DNA from: Verrucomicrobiota bacterium
GTDB taxonomy: Bacteria; Verrucomicrobiota; Verrucomicrobiia; Limisphaerales; JAGWYX01
Assembly: GCA_018969165.1 (NCBI GenBank)
Contig: JAGWYX010000081.1
Location: 1 to 9,669 of the forward strand
Direction of reading: 5' to 3'
DNA: 9,669 nt
Shown here: one piece after another, positions 1 to 7,600 of the stretch
Layout of the letters: the number at the start of each line of letters is the position of its first letter
Position numbering within the stretch: position 1 is the stretch's first letter
Program-made: the position numbers and the translations under genes
The notes under the pieces: generated by a model
Seen by the model: only the letters and a program-made list of their open reading frames with translations
Told to the model about the DNA's origin: nothing
The model's database searches: none

Positions 1-94
1 GCAGTCGAGTATCGCCGAGGATACCCTCCTACCCGCACGCCTAGCCCCAGGGCAAATTGGCCGCTGGCACACTGTATTCTATCCCAGGGTCTGG

Positions 95-631
95 TCAGTA
101 CCAGGCCACCGGCACGCTCAGGCGGTTGCCGAAACGGTTTTTGTAGAACAATTGGCGGTGAGCCGCGCCGTATTCGTGAATCAGGCGCGTCAGCTTCACA
201 TCGTAACAGCAGTATTCCGCGATCTCCAGCGGCCGCCCTTCGCGATACCACTGGATGGCCTGCATGCCTTCGGCCGTCTTCTCCAGGCGCAAGGTCGCGG
301 TCGCCAGCGCGTCGAGGGACAATCGGTGGCCGACCCGCTGCTCCAGGTCCACCAGCATGTCCAGGGTGGGGAGTTGTCGCAAGTCCAGCACGGTGTAGCC
401 GTGTAACACCTCGTAATCGAACCGCAGGTTGTTAAAGCCGATCACCAGGTCCGCCCGCTGCAGTTCTTTGACCAGGTCGTCCACCTGGCCCTCGCCATAA
501 ATCCGGTAGGACCCGCGCGCGGTGCTATAGGTCACCCCGATGCTCATCTTCATGTCACGAATCCGGCCCCACCCGCCCACCTCGTCGGCGGATTTCTGGG
601 TTTCGAGATCAAAATAGACAAGGTTTTTCAT
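95..631 (-). CDS. Stand-alone DEDDy-type 3'-5' exonuclease-like (RNase H fold) protein
   Basis: A 178-residue protein with the motif set of the DnaQ-like (DEDDy) exonuclease superfamily. Exo I is FDLET with D8 and E10; Exo II is FNNLRFD with D72; Exo III is YCCYD, where Y140 and D144 form the Y-x3-D signature. A further acidic D91 follows in LPTLDML. These residues would bind the two metal ions that remove nucleotides from a 3' end. The length matches a bare catalytic domain with no helicase, polymerase or membrane segment attached, and there is no signal peptide, so it should be cytoplasmic. The ATG at 629-631 is chosen because the first motif begins only eight residues in; no strong ribosome binding site precedes it. 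It is transcribed away from the dehydrogenase gene and stands alone in this window. Whether the substrate is DNA or RNA cannot be told. The superfamily call is firm; the cellular role is unknown. Confidence 0.8.
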   Translation of the reverse strand: MKNLVYFDLETQKSADEVGGWGRIRDMKMSIGVTYSTARGSYRIYGEGQVDDLVKELQRADLVIGFNNLRFDYEVLHGYTVLDLRQLPTLDMLVDLEQRVGHRLSLDALATATLRLEKTAEGMQAIQWYREGRPLEIAEYCCYDVKLTRLIHEYGAAHRQLFYKNRFGNRLSVPVAWY

Positions 632-1014
632 CGGCGCCTGAACGTGTGGATTGCCTGGTCGTCCAACGGCTCGTTCATCGAGTCCTTGCGGGGAAAAACA
701 CAGACCACGAAAGAGACACCAGAACTAGACTTGACGACAGCGAGTTTCACGATTCAAGGACTCTAGCCGGACCGGTGGAAATGGCAAAAAATATGTGGGC
801 GCCATTTTGTCGCAGGGATGGTGGGGCGGGTAGGACTTGATATTGAAGTGTTGGAGGGCAATTGGTTATGCGGTGAACCCGGGGTGGTGCGCGGGTCGCG
901 GAAAGGGGCTTTTGACGGTCTGGCGCGATTTCGCGATTGACCTGTAGAAGCAAAACTTTTACAACACGCGCGACATTCGATCCCAGAGACGCGCGGTACA
1001 AACCCAGCCCGGTT
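632..1014. other. Intergenic region between divergent genes
   Basis: This spacer separates the exonuclease gene (minus strand) from the dehydrogenase gene (plus strand). No credible coding region is seen. It holds a plausible plus-strand promoter at 937-965, annotated separately, and a weak 7-bp inverted repeat (AAATGGC at 779-785, GCCATTT at 801-807) around an A-rich stretch. A 10-mer TTTTGTCGCA at 805-814 recurs in the palindrome at 2098-2129, which may be chance. The stretch near 690-715 is purine-rich. I find no clear promoter for the minus-strand gene. Confidence 0.6.
937..965 (+). promoter_or_regulatory. Putative sigma70-type promoter of the Gfo/Idh/MocA gene
   Basis: TTGACC at 937-942 matches the -35 consensus at five of six positions. 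After exactly 17 bases, TACAAC at 960-965 matches the -10 consensus at four of six. Transcription would begin near 972, about 40 bases before the ATG at 1015. The -35 box overlaps the only in-frame upstream start (TTG at 937), which argues against translation from there. This is a consensus match by eye; the host's promoter preferences are unknown. Confidence 0.4.
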
Positions 1015-2070
1015 ATGGCAGAGAAACTACGGTGCGCCGTCATCGGCACAGGCGGCATCGGCTTGGAGCACCTGAGCAGCCTCCTGCAATGCCCCCGCGC
1101 GGTGGCCGTGGCCATTGCGGACCAGAGCCCCAACCGCGTCAAGGAGGCGGCCGAGCGGTTCAAGATTCCACGCAGCTACACCGACTATCATGACCTGTTG
1201 GATCAACCGGACGTCGAGGCGGTGACGGTCGCGGTGCCGAATAATCTGCATGCGGCGGTGGCGGTGGACGCCTTGCATGCGCGCAAGCATGTCTTGCTGG
1301 AGAAGCCGATGGCGGTGAACGCCAAGGAAGCGGCGCGGATGGTGGAAGCGGCCAAGAAATCCAAACGGCTGCTGATGGTTGGGCAGAACTTCCGGTTCCA
1401 CCGCCAGACCCAGCATGCCAGGATGCTGATCGAGCGCGGGGAGTTGGGTGAGCTTTATCACGCCCGCGGTTTCTGGCTGCGGCGCAGTCATATCCCGCGG
1501 ATCGGATCGTGGTTTACCCAGAAGCAATTTGCCGGCGGCGGCTGCGTGTGCGATCTCGGCGTGCACGTGCTGGACCTCTGTCTGCATCTGCTCGGCGATT
1601 TTGACGTCCGTTGCGTTCTGGCCCAGACTTATGGCAAATTCGGCCCGCGCGGCCTGGGCGAGTTCGAGTGGGGCAAGAGCGAGGTGGATCCCAAGAAGCC
1701 CTTCAACGTCGAGGACACGGGGGTGGCGCTGCTCAAGTTGCGGAGCGGCAAGTCGGTTTCGCTGGAGGTCAGTTGGGCGGGCCACCACGCACCCGACCAA
1801 CGCGAATTGGGGGTGGACCTGCTGGGCACCGAGGCCGGTCTTTCGCTGTTCCCCGCCCGCCTGTACCGGCCGGGAGTCAACGGCCTGGAGACGGTGCACC
1901 TGGCGACCCCGGCGGTACCGCACAGCGAGGATCGCATCCATCATTTCGTCACCTGCGTCCTGCAGGGGCGGAAACCCCTGGTGCCCATCGAGGAATCGCT
2001 CAAGGTCCAGCAGATTCTCGACGCGATCTACGCCTCAGCCGCCTCCTGTAAGGAAGTCCGGATCGGGTAA
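1015..2070 (+). CDS. Gfo/Idh/MocA-family NAD(P)-dependent oxidoreductase
   Basis: A 351-residue cytoplasmic dehydrogenase of the usual family length. The N-terminal Rossmann fold carries GTGGIG at residues 11-16 for dinucleotide binding. The family's EKP motif follows at 96-98 (LLEKPMAV), with K97 the expected catalytic lysine. Residues 173-188 hold the substrate-site pattern GGG...CDLGVHVLDL, with D180 and H184 as the expected catalytic pair. The C-terminal half is the alpha/beta domain typical of the family. The ATG at 1015 is preferred over a TTG 78 bases upstream because the Rossmann strand begins right after it and the upstream codons overlap a promoter-like sequence; no good Shine-Dalgarno is visible. 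Members oxidise or reduce sugars, inositols and related polyols, and the exact substrate cannot be read from sequence. It converges on an MFS transporter, so a shared carbohydrate role is possible but not shown. Confidence 0.9.
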   Translation: MAEKLRCAVIGTGGIGLEHLSSLLQCPRAVAVAIADQSPNRVKEAAERFKIPRSYTDYHDLLDQPDVEAVTVAVPNNLHAAVAVDALHARKHVLLEKPMAVNAKEAARMVEAAKKSKRLLMVGQNFRFHRQTQHARMLIERGELGELYHARGFWLRRSHIPRIGSWFTQKQFAGGGCVCDLGVHVLDLCLHLLGDFDVRCVLAQTYGKFGPRGLGEFEWGKSEVDPKKPFNVEDTGVALLKLRSGKSVSLEVSWAGHHAPDQRELGVDLLGTEAGLSLFPARLYRPGVNGLETVHLATPAVPHSEDRIHHFVTCVLQGRKPLVPIEESLKVQQILDAIYASAASCKEVRIG

Positions 2071-2097
2071 CCGTCTTCGACGTGACGGAGCGATTGA

Positions 2098-2129
2098 CGA
2101 CCTTTTGTCGCACGTACGACAAAAGGTCG
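2098..2129. terminator. Perfect 13-bp inverted repeat between convergent genes; putative bidirectional terminator or REP-like element
   Basis: The arms CGACCTTTTGTCG (2098-2110) and CGACAAAAGGTCG (2117-2129) are perfect reverse complements around the 6-nt loop CACGTA. The element lies 27 bases after the dehydrogenase stop and 48 bases from the transporter stop. RNA from either strand would form a stable 13-bp stem. Neither strand has a U-tract directly after the stem, so it is not a textbook intrinsic terminator. A REP-type element or protein-binding palindrome is the alternative. Confidence 0.5.
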
Positions 2130-2177
2130 CTCACCTGAGTTAGTGCAGAAGCTCTGAGGCAGGCCTGGCTCGGCACC

Positions 2178-3509
2178 TCACTCGGGCAGCGGTCGGCCCT
2201 TGGTTTCCGGCGCGAACCAGATGAATACCAATCCGAGGACATAGACGAGCGTGATTGTGCCGCACATCCGCGCGTAGTTCCCGGCGTAGAAATTCACAAT
2301 TGGGCCGAGGTTCAGGGCCGCCAGGGCCGCGAAGATCCGGCCGGAGTTGTAACTTACCCCCTGGCCGGTGGCCCGGACGCGCGTGGGGAACAGTTCGGGC
2401 AGGTACAGGGGCAGCCAGCCATAGAACGCCGCGGTGACGCCCCCGACCACTCCCACCATGAGCACGAACAGGGCGTTGTAGCTGTGCATGCCCCAGAATA
2501 GCGCCGAAGACGCCGCCAGCGAACTCAGGCACAGCAGGAAGTAGGCGGGGCGCCGCCCGATCCGTCCGCCGAGCAATGGGGCGATCAGGCAGCCCAGGAT
2601 GGCGCCGACGCCGGAGGCGGCTTGCGCCACCGCCTTGGCCGTGGGATGGCCGTGGGCAAGCTGCTTATCCACCCAGAAGGGGATTTGTTGCACCGATCCC
2701 CAGGTCCCGATCAATGCCACCGAGGCGAAGACGATGGCCAGGACGGTTTGGGAGCGGAGGGCCGGGGAAAAGATTTCGCTTGTAGGCCGGGAGACAGCGC
2801 GTGTCACCGACTGCTTCCAACGTTCCGATTCGGGCACAAAGAACAGGATCAGGAACGTCAACAAGGCAGGGGCAGTGCCGGCCAGCAAGACCCAGCGCCA
2901 GGAATGCGGGGTGACCGGGAAGAAATAGCCGACGGTGCCGAGCACCAGGTAGCCGACATTGGCGGCGGCGCCGATCGCTCCCGCGAGCAACGGTCGCCAG
3001 CGATCCGGCCAGCATTCCATCACCAGGGCCACGCCCAGCGCCCATTCGCCGCCCATCCCCAGCGACGCCACGAATCGGAGCGCCGCCAATTGCCAGGGCG
3101 CGCCGGCAAAGTAACCCAGGCCGGTGAACAGCGAGTAGAGCAGGATGCTCATGGACATGGCCCGGACCCGCCCCAGTCGGTCGCCGAGCCATCCGAATAC
3201 CAGGCCGCCGCACGCGGCGCCCAGCAACCAGGAAGCCGTGATGTAGCCGTTCCAGAGGTTCTTGGCCTGCTCGGCGCCGCCGGTCAATTCCGTCAGCGCC
3301 GGGTTGGCAATCAATGGGAAAATGGCCTGCTCGAATCCGTCGAACATCCAACCGAGGAACGCCGCCAGCAAGGCCAGCCACCGGGCTCGGGCGGCAGCGT
3401 TGGCCGGCGGAGCGAAAGCCGTCGAGTCGGGCGTGGGGCCGGGCGCAAGGTTCATCGAGGAGGCAACACCAAACGATGTTGGCCCTCGGCGGTCAAACAC
3501 ATTTTTCAT
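2178..3509 (-). CDS. MFS transporter, probably sialate:H+ symporter-like or sugar-acid-like
   Basis: A 443-residue major facilitator superfamily membrane protein with about 12 hydrophobic segments. The first segment holds WMFDGFEQ with a buried acidic D57. Motif A follows between TM2 and TM3 (GWLGDRLGR, about 106-114), and its second-half counterpart GGRIGRRPAY is near 314-323. PESERW (226-231) follows TM6, YLPELFPTRVRATGQG is at about 369-384, and the C-terminus is PETKGRPLPE. This arrangement resembles the sialate:H+ symporter/metabolite-H+ symporter branch that imports acidic sugars and organic acids by proton symport; the substrate is not determinable. The ATG at 3509 is chosen because GGAGGG lies just upstream. 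An ATG at 3455 would also keep all transmembrane segments, and one at 3575 adds an unlikely leader. The gene is divergent from the nucleotidyltransferase operon. Family call strong, substrate uncertain. Confidence 0.88.
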   Translation of the reverse strand: MKNVFDRRGPTSFGVASSMNLAPGPTPDSTAFAPPANAAARARWLALLAAFLGWMFDGFEQAIFPLIANPALTELTGGAEQAKNLWNGYITASWLLGAACGGLVFGWLGDRLGRVRAMSMSILLYSLFTGLGYFAGAPWQLAALRFVASLGMGGEWALGVALVMECWPDRWRPLLAGAIGAAANVGYLVLGTVGYFFPVTPHSWRWVLLAGTAPALLTFLILFFVPESERWKQSVTRAVSRPTSEIFSPALRSQTVLAIVFASVALIGTWGSVQQIPFWVDKQLAHGHPTAKAVAQAASGVGAILGCLIAPLLGGRIGRRPAYFLLCLSSLAASSALFWGMHSYNALFVLMVGVVGGVTAAFYGWLPLYLPELFPTRVRATGQGVSYNSGRIFAALAALNLGPIVNFYAGNYARMCGTITLVYVLGLVFIWFAPETKGRPLPE

Positions 3510-3512
3510 CGA

Positions 3513-3518
3513 CCCTCC
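3513..3518 (-). promoter_or_regulatory. Ribosome binding site deciding the MFS transporter start
   Basis: On the minus strand GGAGGG lies three bases before the ATG at 3509. The spacing is short, but this is the only good Shine-Dalgarno among the candidate starts; the ATG at 3455 is preceded by a CCTCCT sequence, the wrong polarity. It therefore favours the 443-residue product. Confidence 0.45.
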
Positions 3519-3730
3519 GGACCGCGGCGTGTCCCAAACCGCAACGGCCCCGCAGTGCCGGGGACCGGAGGACATCCCCCGCCCGATTTCATGCCGACGC
3601 GCTGAAGGCGCGGAATCCGAGCGCCCGCGTGAGGGGGCGGCGGCGACGCAAGCCCTGGCCCGCGAAGCCGCCCGCGGCGCCGTTGACGCGGTGGCGAAGA
3701 TGTGGAAGGCTGGGCGCGTTCGAAACGACC

Positions 3731-3737
3731 GGAAGGA
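3731..3737 (+). promoter_or_regulatory. Ribosome binding site for a GTG start
   Basis: GGAAGGA ends five bases before the GTG at 3743, a near-ideal distance. It supports GTG initiation right before the first beta strand (EIKKAVITAAG) instead of any upstream in-frame start, which would add an implausible Arg/Ala/Pro-rich extension. Confidence 0.65.
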
Positions 3738-3742
3738 TCCGC

Positions 3743-4588
3743 GTGGAAATCAAGAAAGCCGTCATCACCGCCGCGGGCAAGAGTCAACGGAGTCTGCCGC
3801 TGCAGGCCCTGGTGGATCGTGACGGTGTACAAAAGACGGCGTTGGGCATCATTGCCGAAGAGATCCTCAAGGCGGGGGTCGAGGACATATGTGTGGTGGT
3901 GTTTCCGGGCGATGAGGAGGCCTACCATGCGGCTGCCGGGCCGCACGCGCAGCAACTTCACTTTGTCGAGCAGTCCGCGCCGCTGGGTTACGGTCACGCG
4001 GTTTATTGCGCGCGCGACTTTGTCGGGCGCCAGCCGTTCCTGCTGCTGGTCGGGGACCATCTCTATGTGAGCCAGGACCCGAAGTCGTGCGCGCAACAAT
4101 TGGTCGAGATCGCGGCGGCGGAGTCGTGTGTGGTTTCCGCCGTGCAGGCGACCCACGAGAGCAAGTTGCCCTTTTACGGGACCGTCGGGGGCCGGTTGGT
4201 CCCGGGACGGCAGCGGCTCTACGAGGTCGAGCAGGTGATCGAGAAACCGACCCCGACCGAAGCCGAGCAGAAGCTGATCGTTCCCGGGTTGCGCGCGGGG
4301 TACTACCTCTGCTTTTTCGGGATGCACGTCTTAACGCCGGCAGTGATGGAATTGCTGGCTGAGGAGGTGGCGCGGGCGGGCAGCCGGGGAGGGGTGCACC
4401 TGACCGGCGCCTTGACGCGGCTGACGGGACGCGAGCGTTACTTCGCTTACGAGTTGCGGGGACGGCGTTACGACATCGGCGCCCGCTACGGTCTCTTGAC
4501 GGCGCAGTTGGCCCTGGGCTTGGACGGGCAGGACCGCAACGAGGTGTTGGCCGGCATGGTCGAGCTCCTGGCCGCTCGACAGGCTTGA
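3743..4588 (+). CDS. GalU-like sugar-1-phosphate nucleotidyltransferase, divergent
   Basis: A 281-residue, GTG-initiated cytoplasmic enzyme of the NTP-transferase/GalU type, expected to join a sugar 1-phosphate to an NTP (UTP in GalU) and release pyrophosphate. Visible landmarks are AVITAAGKSQRSLP at 6-19; SAPLGYGHAVYCARDF (78-93), like the GalU LGxGHAV segment; LLVGDH with D105 as expected metal ligand; VIEKPTP with K168; and RRYDIGARYG (241-250), matching the GalU YDIG motif. Length is close to GalU (about 290-300). The oddity is the first loop: R16 and P19 of the G-x-G-T-R-x-x-P signature remain, but GT becomes SQ and the lysines after it (TK and PKE in GalU) are replaced by LQA and DRD. 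It ends 19 bases before a kinase-pyrophosphorylase fusion and is surely in the same operon, so it may act on or support the same NDP-sugar. Family sure; true UDP-glucose activity uncertain. Confidence 0.82.
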   Translation: MEIKKAVITAAGKSQRSLPLQALVDRDGVQKTALGIIAEEILKAGVEDICVVVFPGDEEAYHAAAGPHAQQLHFVEQSAPLGYGHAVYCARDFVGRQPFLLLVGDHLYVSQDPKSCAQQLVEIAAAESCVVSAVQATHESKLPFYGTVGGRLVPGRQRLYEVEQVIEKPTPTEAEQKLIVPGLRAGYYLCFFGMHVLTPAVMELLAEEVARAGSRGGVHLTGALTRLTGRERYFAYELRGRRYDIGARYGLLTAQLALGLDGQDRNEVLAGMVELLAARQA

Positions 4589-4607
4589 GCCGGGAAGCCG
4601 CGAACGC

Positions 4608-7600
4608 ATGGTCCAATGCCAATCCAGCGCGGCCCGGCCGCAGGCGGCGGCGGCCAGCGAATTGGTCGGCATCATCACCGCCCCGGACCCGCGCGTGCGG
4701 AACCAATCGCTGGACGCGTTCTGCCGCACGGCATCGCTGGCAACGTTGGTGGCCGAGGCCAACGCGCTCGAGGCGTTCCGCCGCCAGAGCGACAACCTCT
4801 ACGAACGGGTGCGGGCCTTGTTTTTTCTCTACGCCCTGCACCGGTTCCACCTGCCGCGGAAGGCCGGTATCCGGGCGCGGGCGTTGATCCCGTTCCCTGG
4901 TTACGCGCATCTGCTGCAGCGCCGCTTCGAGGAGGCGATCGATCTGTTCCTGGCCGCGCAAGCGGCCGACGGCCCGAGCGACGCGATCTCCAGCGCGCTG
5001 GCCGCGGCCTATCACCGGCTCGGCTTCCAAACCCTCGCCAACCAGGTGCGCCGCAGCGTGCGATCCGTGCGCGGCAACCAATGGATGTTCCGCATGGGGC
5101 ACCCGGCGGATCAGCCGCTCCGGCTCCGGCCTGAGTTGCTCGCGCGCGATCCCCGGGATGGGACCTACCCGATCCTGCGGGAGCAGACGCCAGTGCGCAT
5201 GGATCTGACCCACAGCGGTTGGAGCGACATCTTCTTCCTGGGAATGGATTTTCCGGAAGGCGCTCAAGTTCTGAACGTATCGATCGACCTGGCCGTTCGA
5301 GGGCGCGACCCGCACCCGCGACCGCCGGTCGAGGCCTACCTTCGGGTTCTGGACGAACCGTTGCTCCGCTTGACCAGCGTGGATTTGGGGGCGACGACGG
5401 ACCTGACGCACCTGGCGGACGTGTTCGATTTTGGCAAGGACTACCTGGGATTGCTGAAGGCGGCGGTGATCGCGGCGGGTCTGGTGCCGCCGGGGATCGA
5501 GGGTTCTGGACAAAGCCTGGCCGCGCTGCTGGCGCGCGTGGTGGGCGCGGGGCGCGGCCTGGAGATCGTCAGTTGTGTGAACGACATTCCTAAAGGCTCG
5601 CGCCTGGCCGTGTCCACCAACCTGTTGGCGTCGCTCATCGCCGTCTGCATGCGTGCCACCGGCCAGGCGTCGTCGCTCCGGGGACCGCTGCTGGAGGAGG
5701 AACGCCGGTTGGTCCTGGCCCGCGCCATTCTGGGTGAATGGCTCGGCGGCTCGGGTGGCGGATGGCAGGACTCGGGTGGTGTATGGCCCGGGATCAAGTT
5801 GATCGAGGGTGTATTGGCGCAGGAGGGGGACCCCGAGCATGGCATCAGCCGCGGCCGGCTCATGCCCCGGCACCAGGTGCTGGATCACCAGGCCGTTTCG
5901 GCGACGATGCGGCGGAGATTGCAGGACAGCCTCGTGCTGGTCCACGGGGGCATGGCGCAGAACGTCGGACCCATTCTCGAAATGGTTACCGAGAAATACC
6001 TGCTGCGGTCGGAGGCAGCTTGGAAGGCGCGGCAGGAGGCCCTGGGAATCCTGGATGAAGTTCTGGCGGCCTTGCGCGCCGAGGACGCCCGCGCGATCGG
6101 CGCCGCCACCACCCGCAACTTCGTCGGTCCGATCCAAACGATCATTCCTTGGGCAAGCAATTATTTCACGGAGGCCCTGATCGACGGCGTGCGCGATGAG
6201 TTCAAAGACGCCTTCTGGGGATTCTGGATGCTGGGCGGGATGTCGGGCGGCGGGATGGGCTTTATCTTCGCGCCGGAGGCCAAGACCCGGGCCCAGGATC
6301 GGTTGGGGGAGAGGATGGCGGAGGTAAAACGGGAATTGCAGCAGGCGCTCCCGTTCGCGATGGAACCGGTCGTTTATGATTTTGCCATCAACGAGCGCGG
6401 GACTCACGCCGAACTGTTGCAGGGGCCGAACGCCCTCTTGCCAGAAGGTTATTACGCACTGACGTTGCCCCGCTTGCTCCGTCTCGACGCGCGCCAACTG
6501 CCGGCGCAACGGCGCGCCGAGCTGGACAAGCTCGGTGGCGCCTCCCGCTCGCGGCCGGAATTGCGCGGCATGGTCCAGAAACTGTTCGATCGCCTGTTGC
6601 CGCGCCTGGCCGACGGCGGTGACGGCGAACAGAGTCTGGCCGCCCTGCTCGAACGCCACGGATTCGACCGCGCCGCGCACGAGCAAATCCAAGCGGACCT
6701 GAAGGCCGGCCGGATCGGGCTGGCCCAGAACCGGCTACCGCACTTGGCCGAGATTCGAGAAGTGGAGTCCGGGGATGTGCTGGACGCGACCGCGGGGCTG
6801 CCGCCTGAATGCGTGGAACTCGGCCGAGAGGCCCTGGCGCGCGGGGAGGTCGCGGTCATGACGCTGGCCGCGGGGCTGGGCAGTCGCTGGACGCAGGGCG
6901 CCGGCGTGGTCAAGGCCCTCCATCCGTTCTGCAAACTAGGCGGACGCCACCGCACGTTCCTGGAGATTCACCTGGCCAAGGCCCGGCGGGTCGGGCGCGC
7001 GAGCGGGACGGCGGTGCCGGTCATCATCACGACGAGCTACTTGACCCACGCGCCCGTGGAGGCCTTTCTCGAACGCCGACGCCAGTACGATTATCCTGGA
7101 ACGGTGTGCCTGTCGCCGGGGCGGGCGGTGGGATTGCGCCTGGTGCCGATGGCGCGGGATTTGCGGTTCGCCTGGGAGGAAATGCCCCAGCAACGTCTCG
7201 ATGAGCAGGCCGAAAAAGTTCGCGAAAGCCAGCGGGCCGGCCTCGTCGAGTGGGCACGGCAACTGGGCGAGGGCAGCGATTACACCGACAACGTGCCCAG
7301 TCAGTGTCTGCATCCGGTGGGTCATTGGTACGAGGTCCCAAATCTATTGCGCAACGGCGTGCTGGCGCGGTTGCTCGGACAACAACCGCAGTTAAGATAC
7401 TTGCTGCTGCACAACATCGACACGCTCGGGGCCGCTCTGGAACCCGGCTTGCTCGGCCTGCATCTCCGGGAAAGGGCCTGCCTTTCGTTCGAGGTGATCA
7501 CCCGCCGGCTCGAAGACCGGGGCGGCGGTCTGGCGCGCGTCAACGGCCGGCCGCGCCTGGTCGAGGGTTTGGCCCTGCCTCGCGAGGAACTCGAGTTCGA

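Larger units (their letters stand above)
3510..3742. other. Divergent intergenic region with small hairpins
   Basis: This 233-bp spacer between the transporter and nucleotidyltransferase starts should hold both promoters, but no convincing -35/-10 pair is visible on either strand. It contains two short hairpins: CCCCG/CGGGG (3548-3552, 3559-3563) and CGCGC-TGAAG-GCGCG (3598-3612). The second resembles the CTGAAGG hairpin at 8055-8068. The plus strand is open in the frame of the nucleotidyltransferase across this region, but the codons look like non-coding, arginine-rich translation. Confidence 0.45.

Noticed and set aside
9..24. GTATC/GATAC hairpin as terminator of the exonuclease gene
   Set aside because: Only a 5-bp stem, over 70 bases past the stop and without a T-run.
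937..1014. TTG start adding 26 residues to the oxidoreductase
   Set aside because: The extension overlaps a promoter-like -35/-10 pair and has no family similarity; the ATG at 1015 sits right before the Rossmann strand.
1027..1944. A 305-codon minus-strand open frame opposite the Gfo/Idh/MocA gene
   Set aside because: Low-complexity His/Gln/Arg-rich translation; the plus strand has all family motifs.
3683..3711. TTGACG as -35 of a promoter for the nucleotidyltransferase operon
   Set aside because: No acceptable -10 hexamer occurs at 16-18 bases distance.
3314..3742. Upstream in-frame extension of the nucleotidyltransferase
   Set aside because: It would overlap the transporter gene and is an Arg/Ala/Pro-rich translation; GTG at 3743 has a well-spaced GGAAGGA.
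4585..4887. TTG-initiated 100-codon frame overlapping the nucleotidyltransferase stop
   Set aside because: It is in a different frame from the fusion protein and has a biased Arg/Ser/Ala composition with no motif.
3867..6692. A 941-codon open frame on the minus strand opposite the nucleotidyltransferase and fusion genes
   Set aside because: Its translation is Arg/Pro/Gln/His-rich with no recognisable motif, while the plus strand encodes clear conserved domains. Long antisense frames are expected in GC-rich genes.
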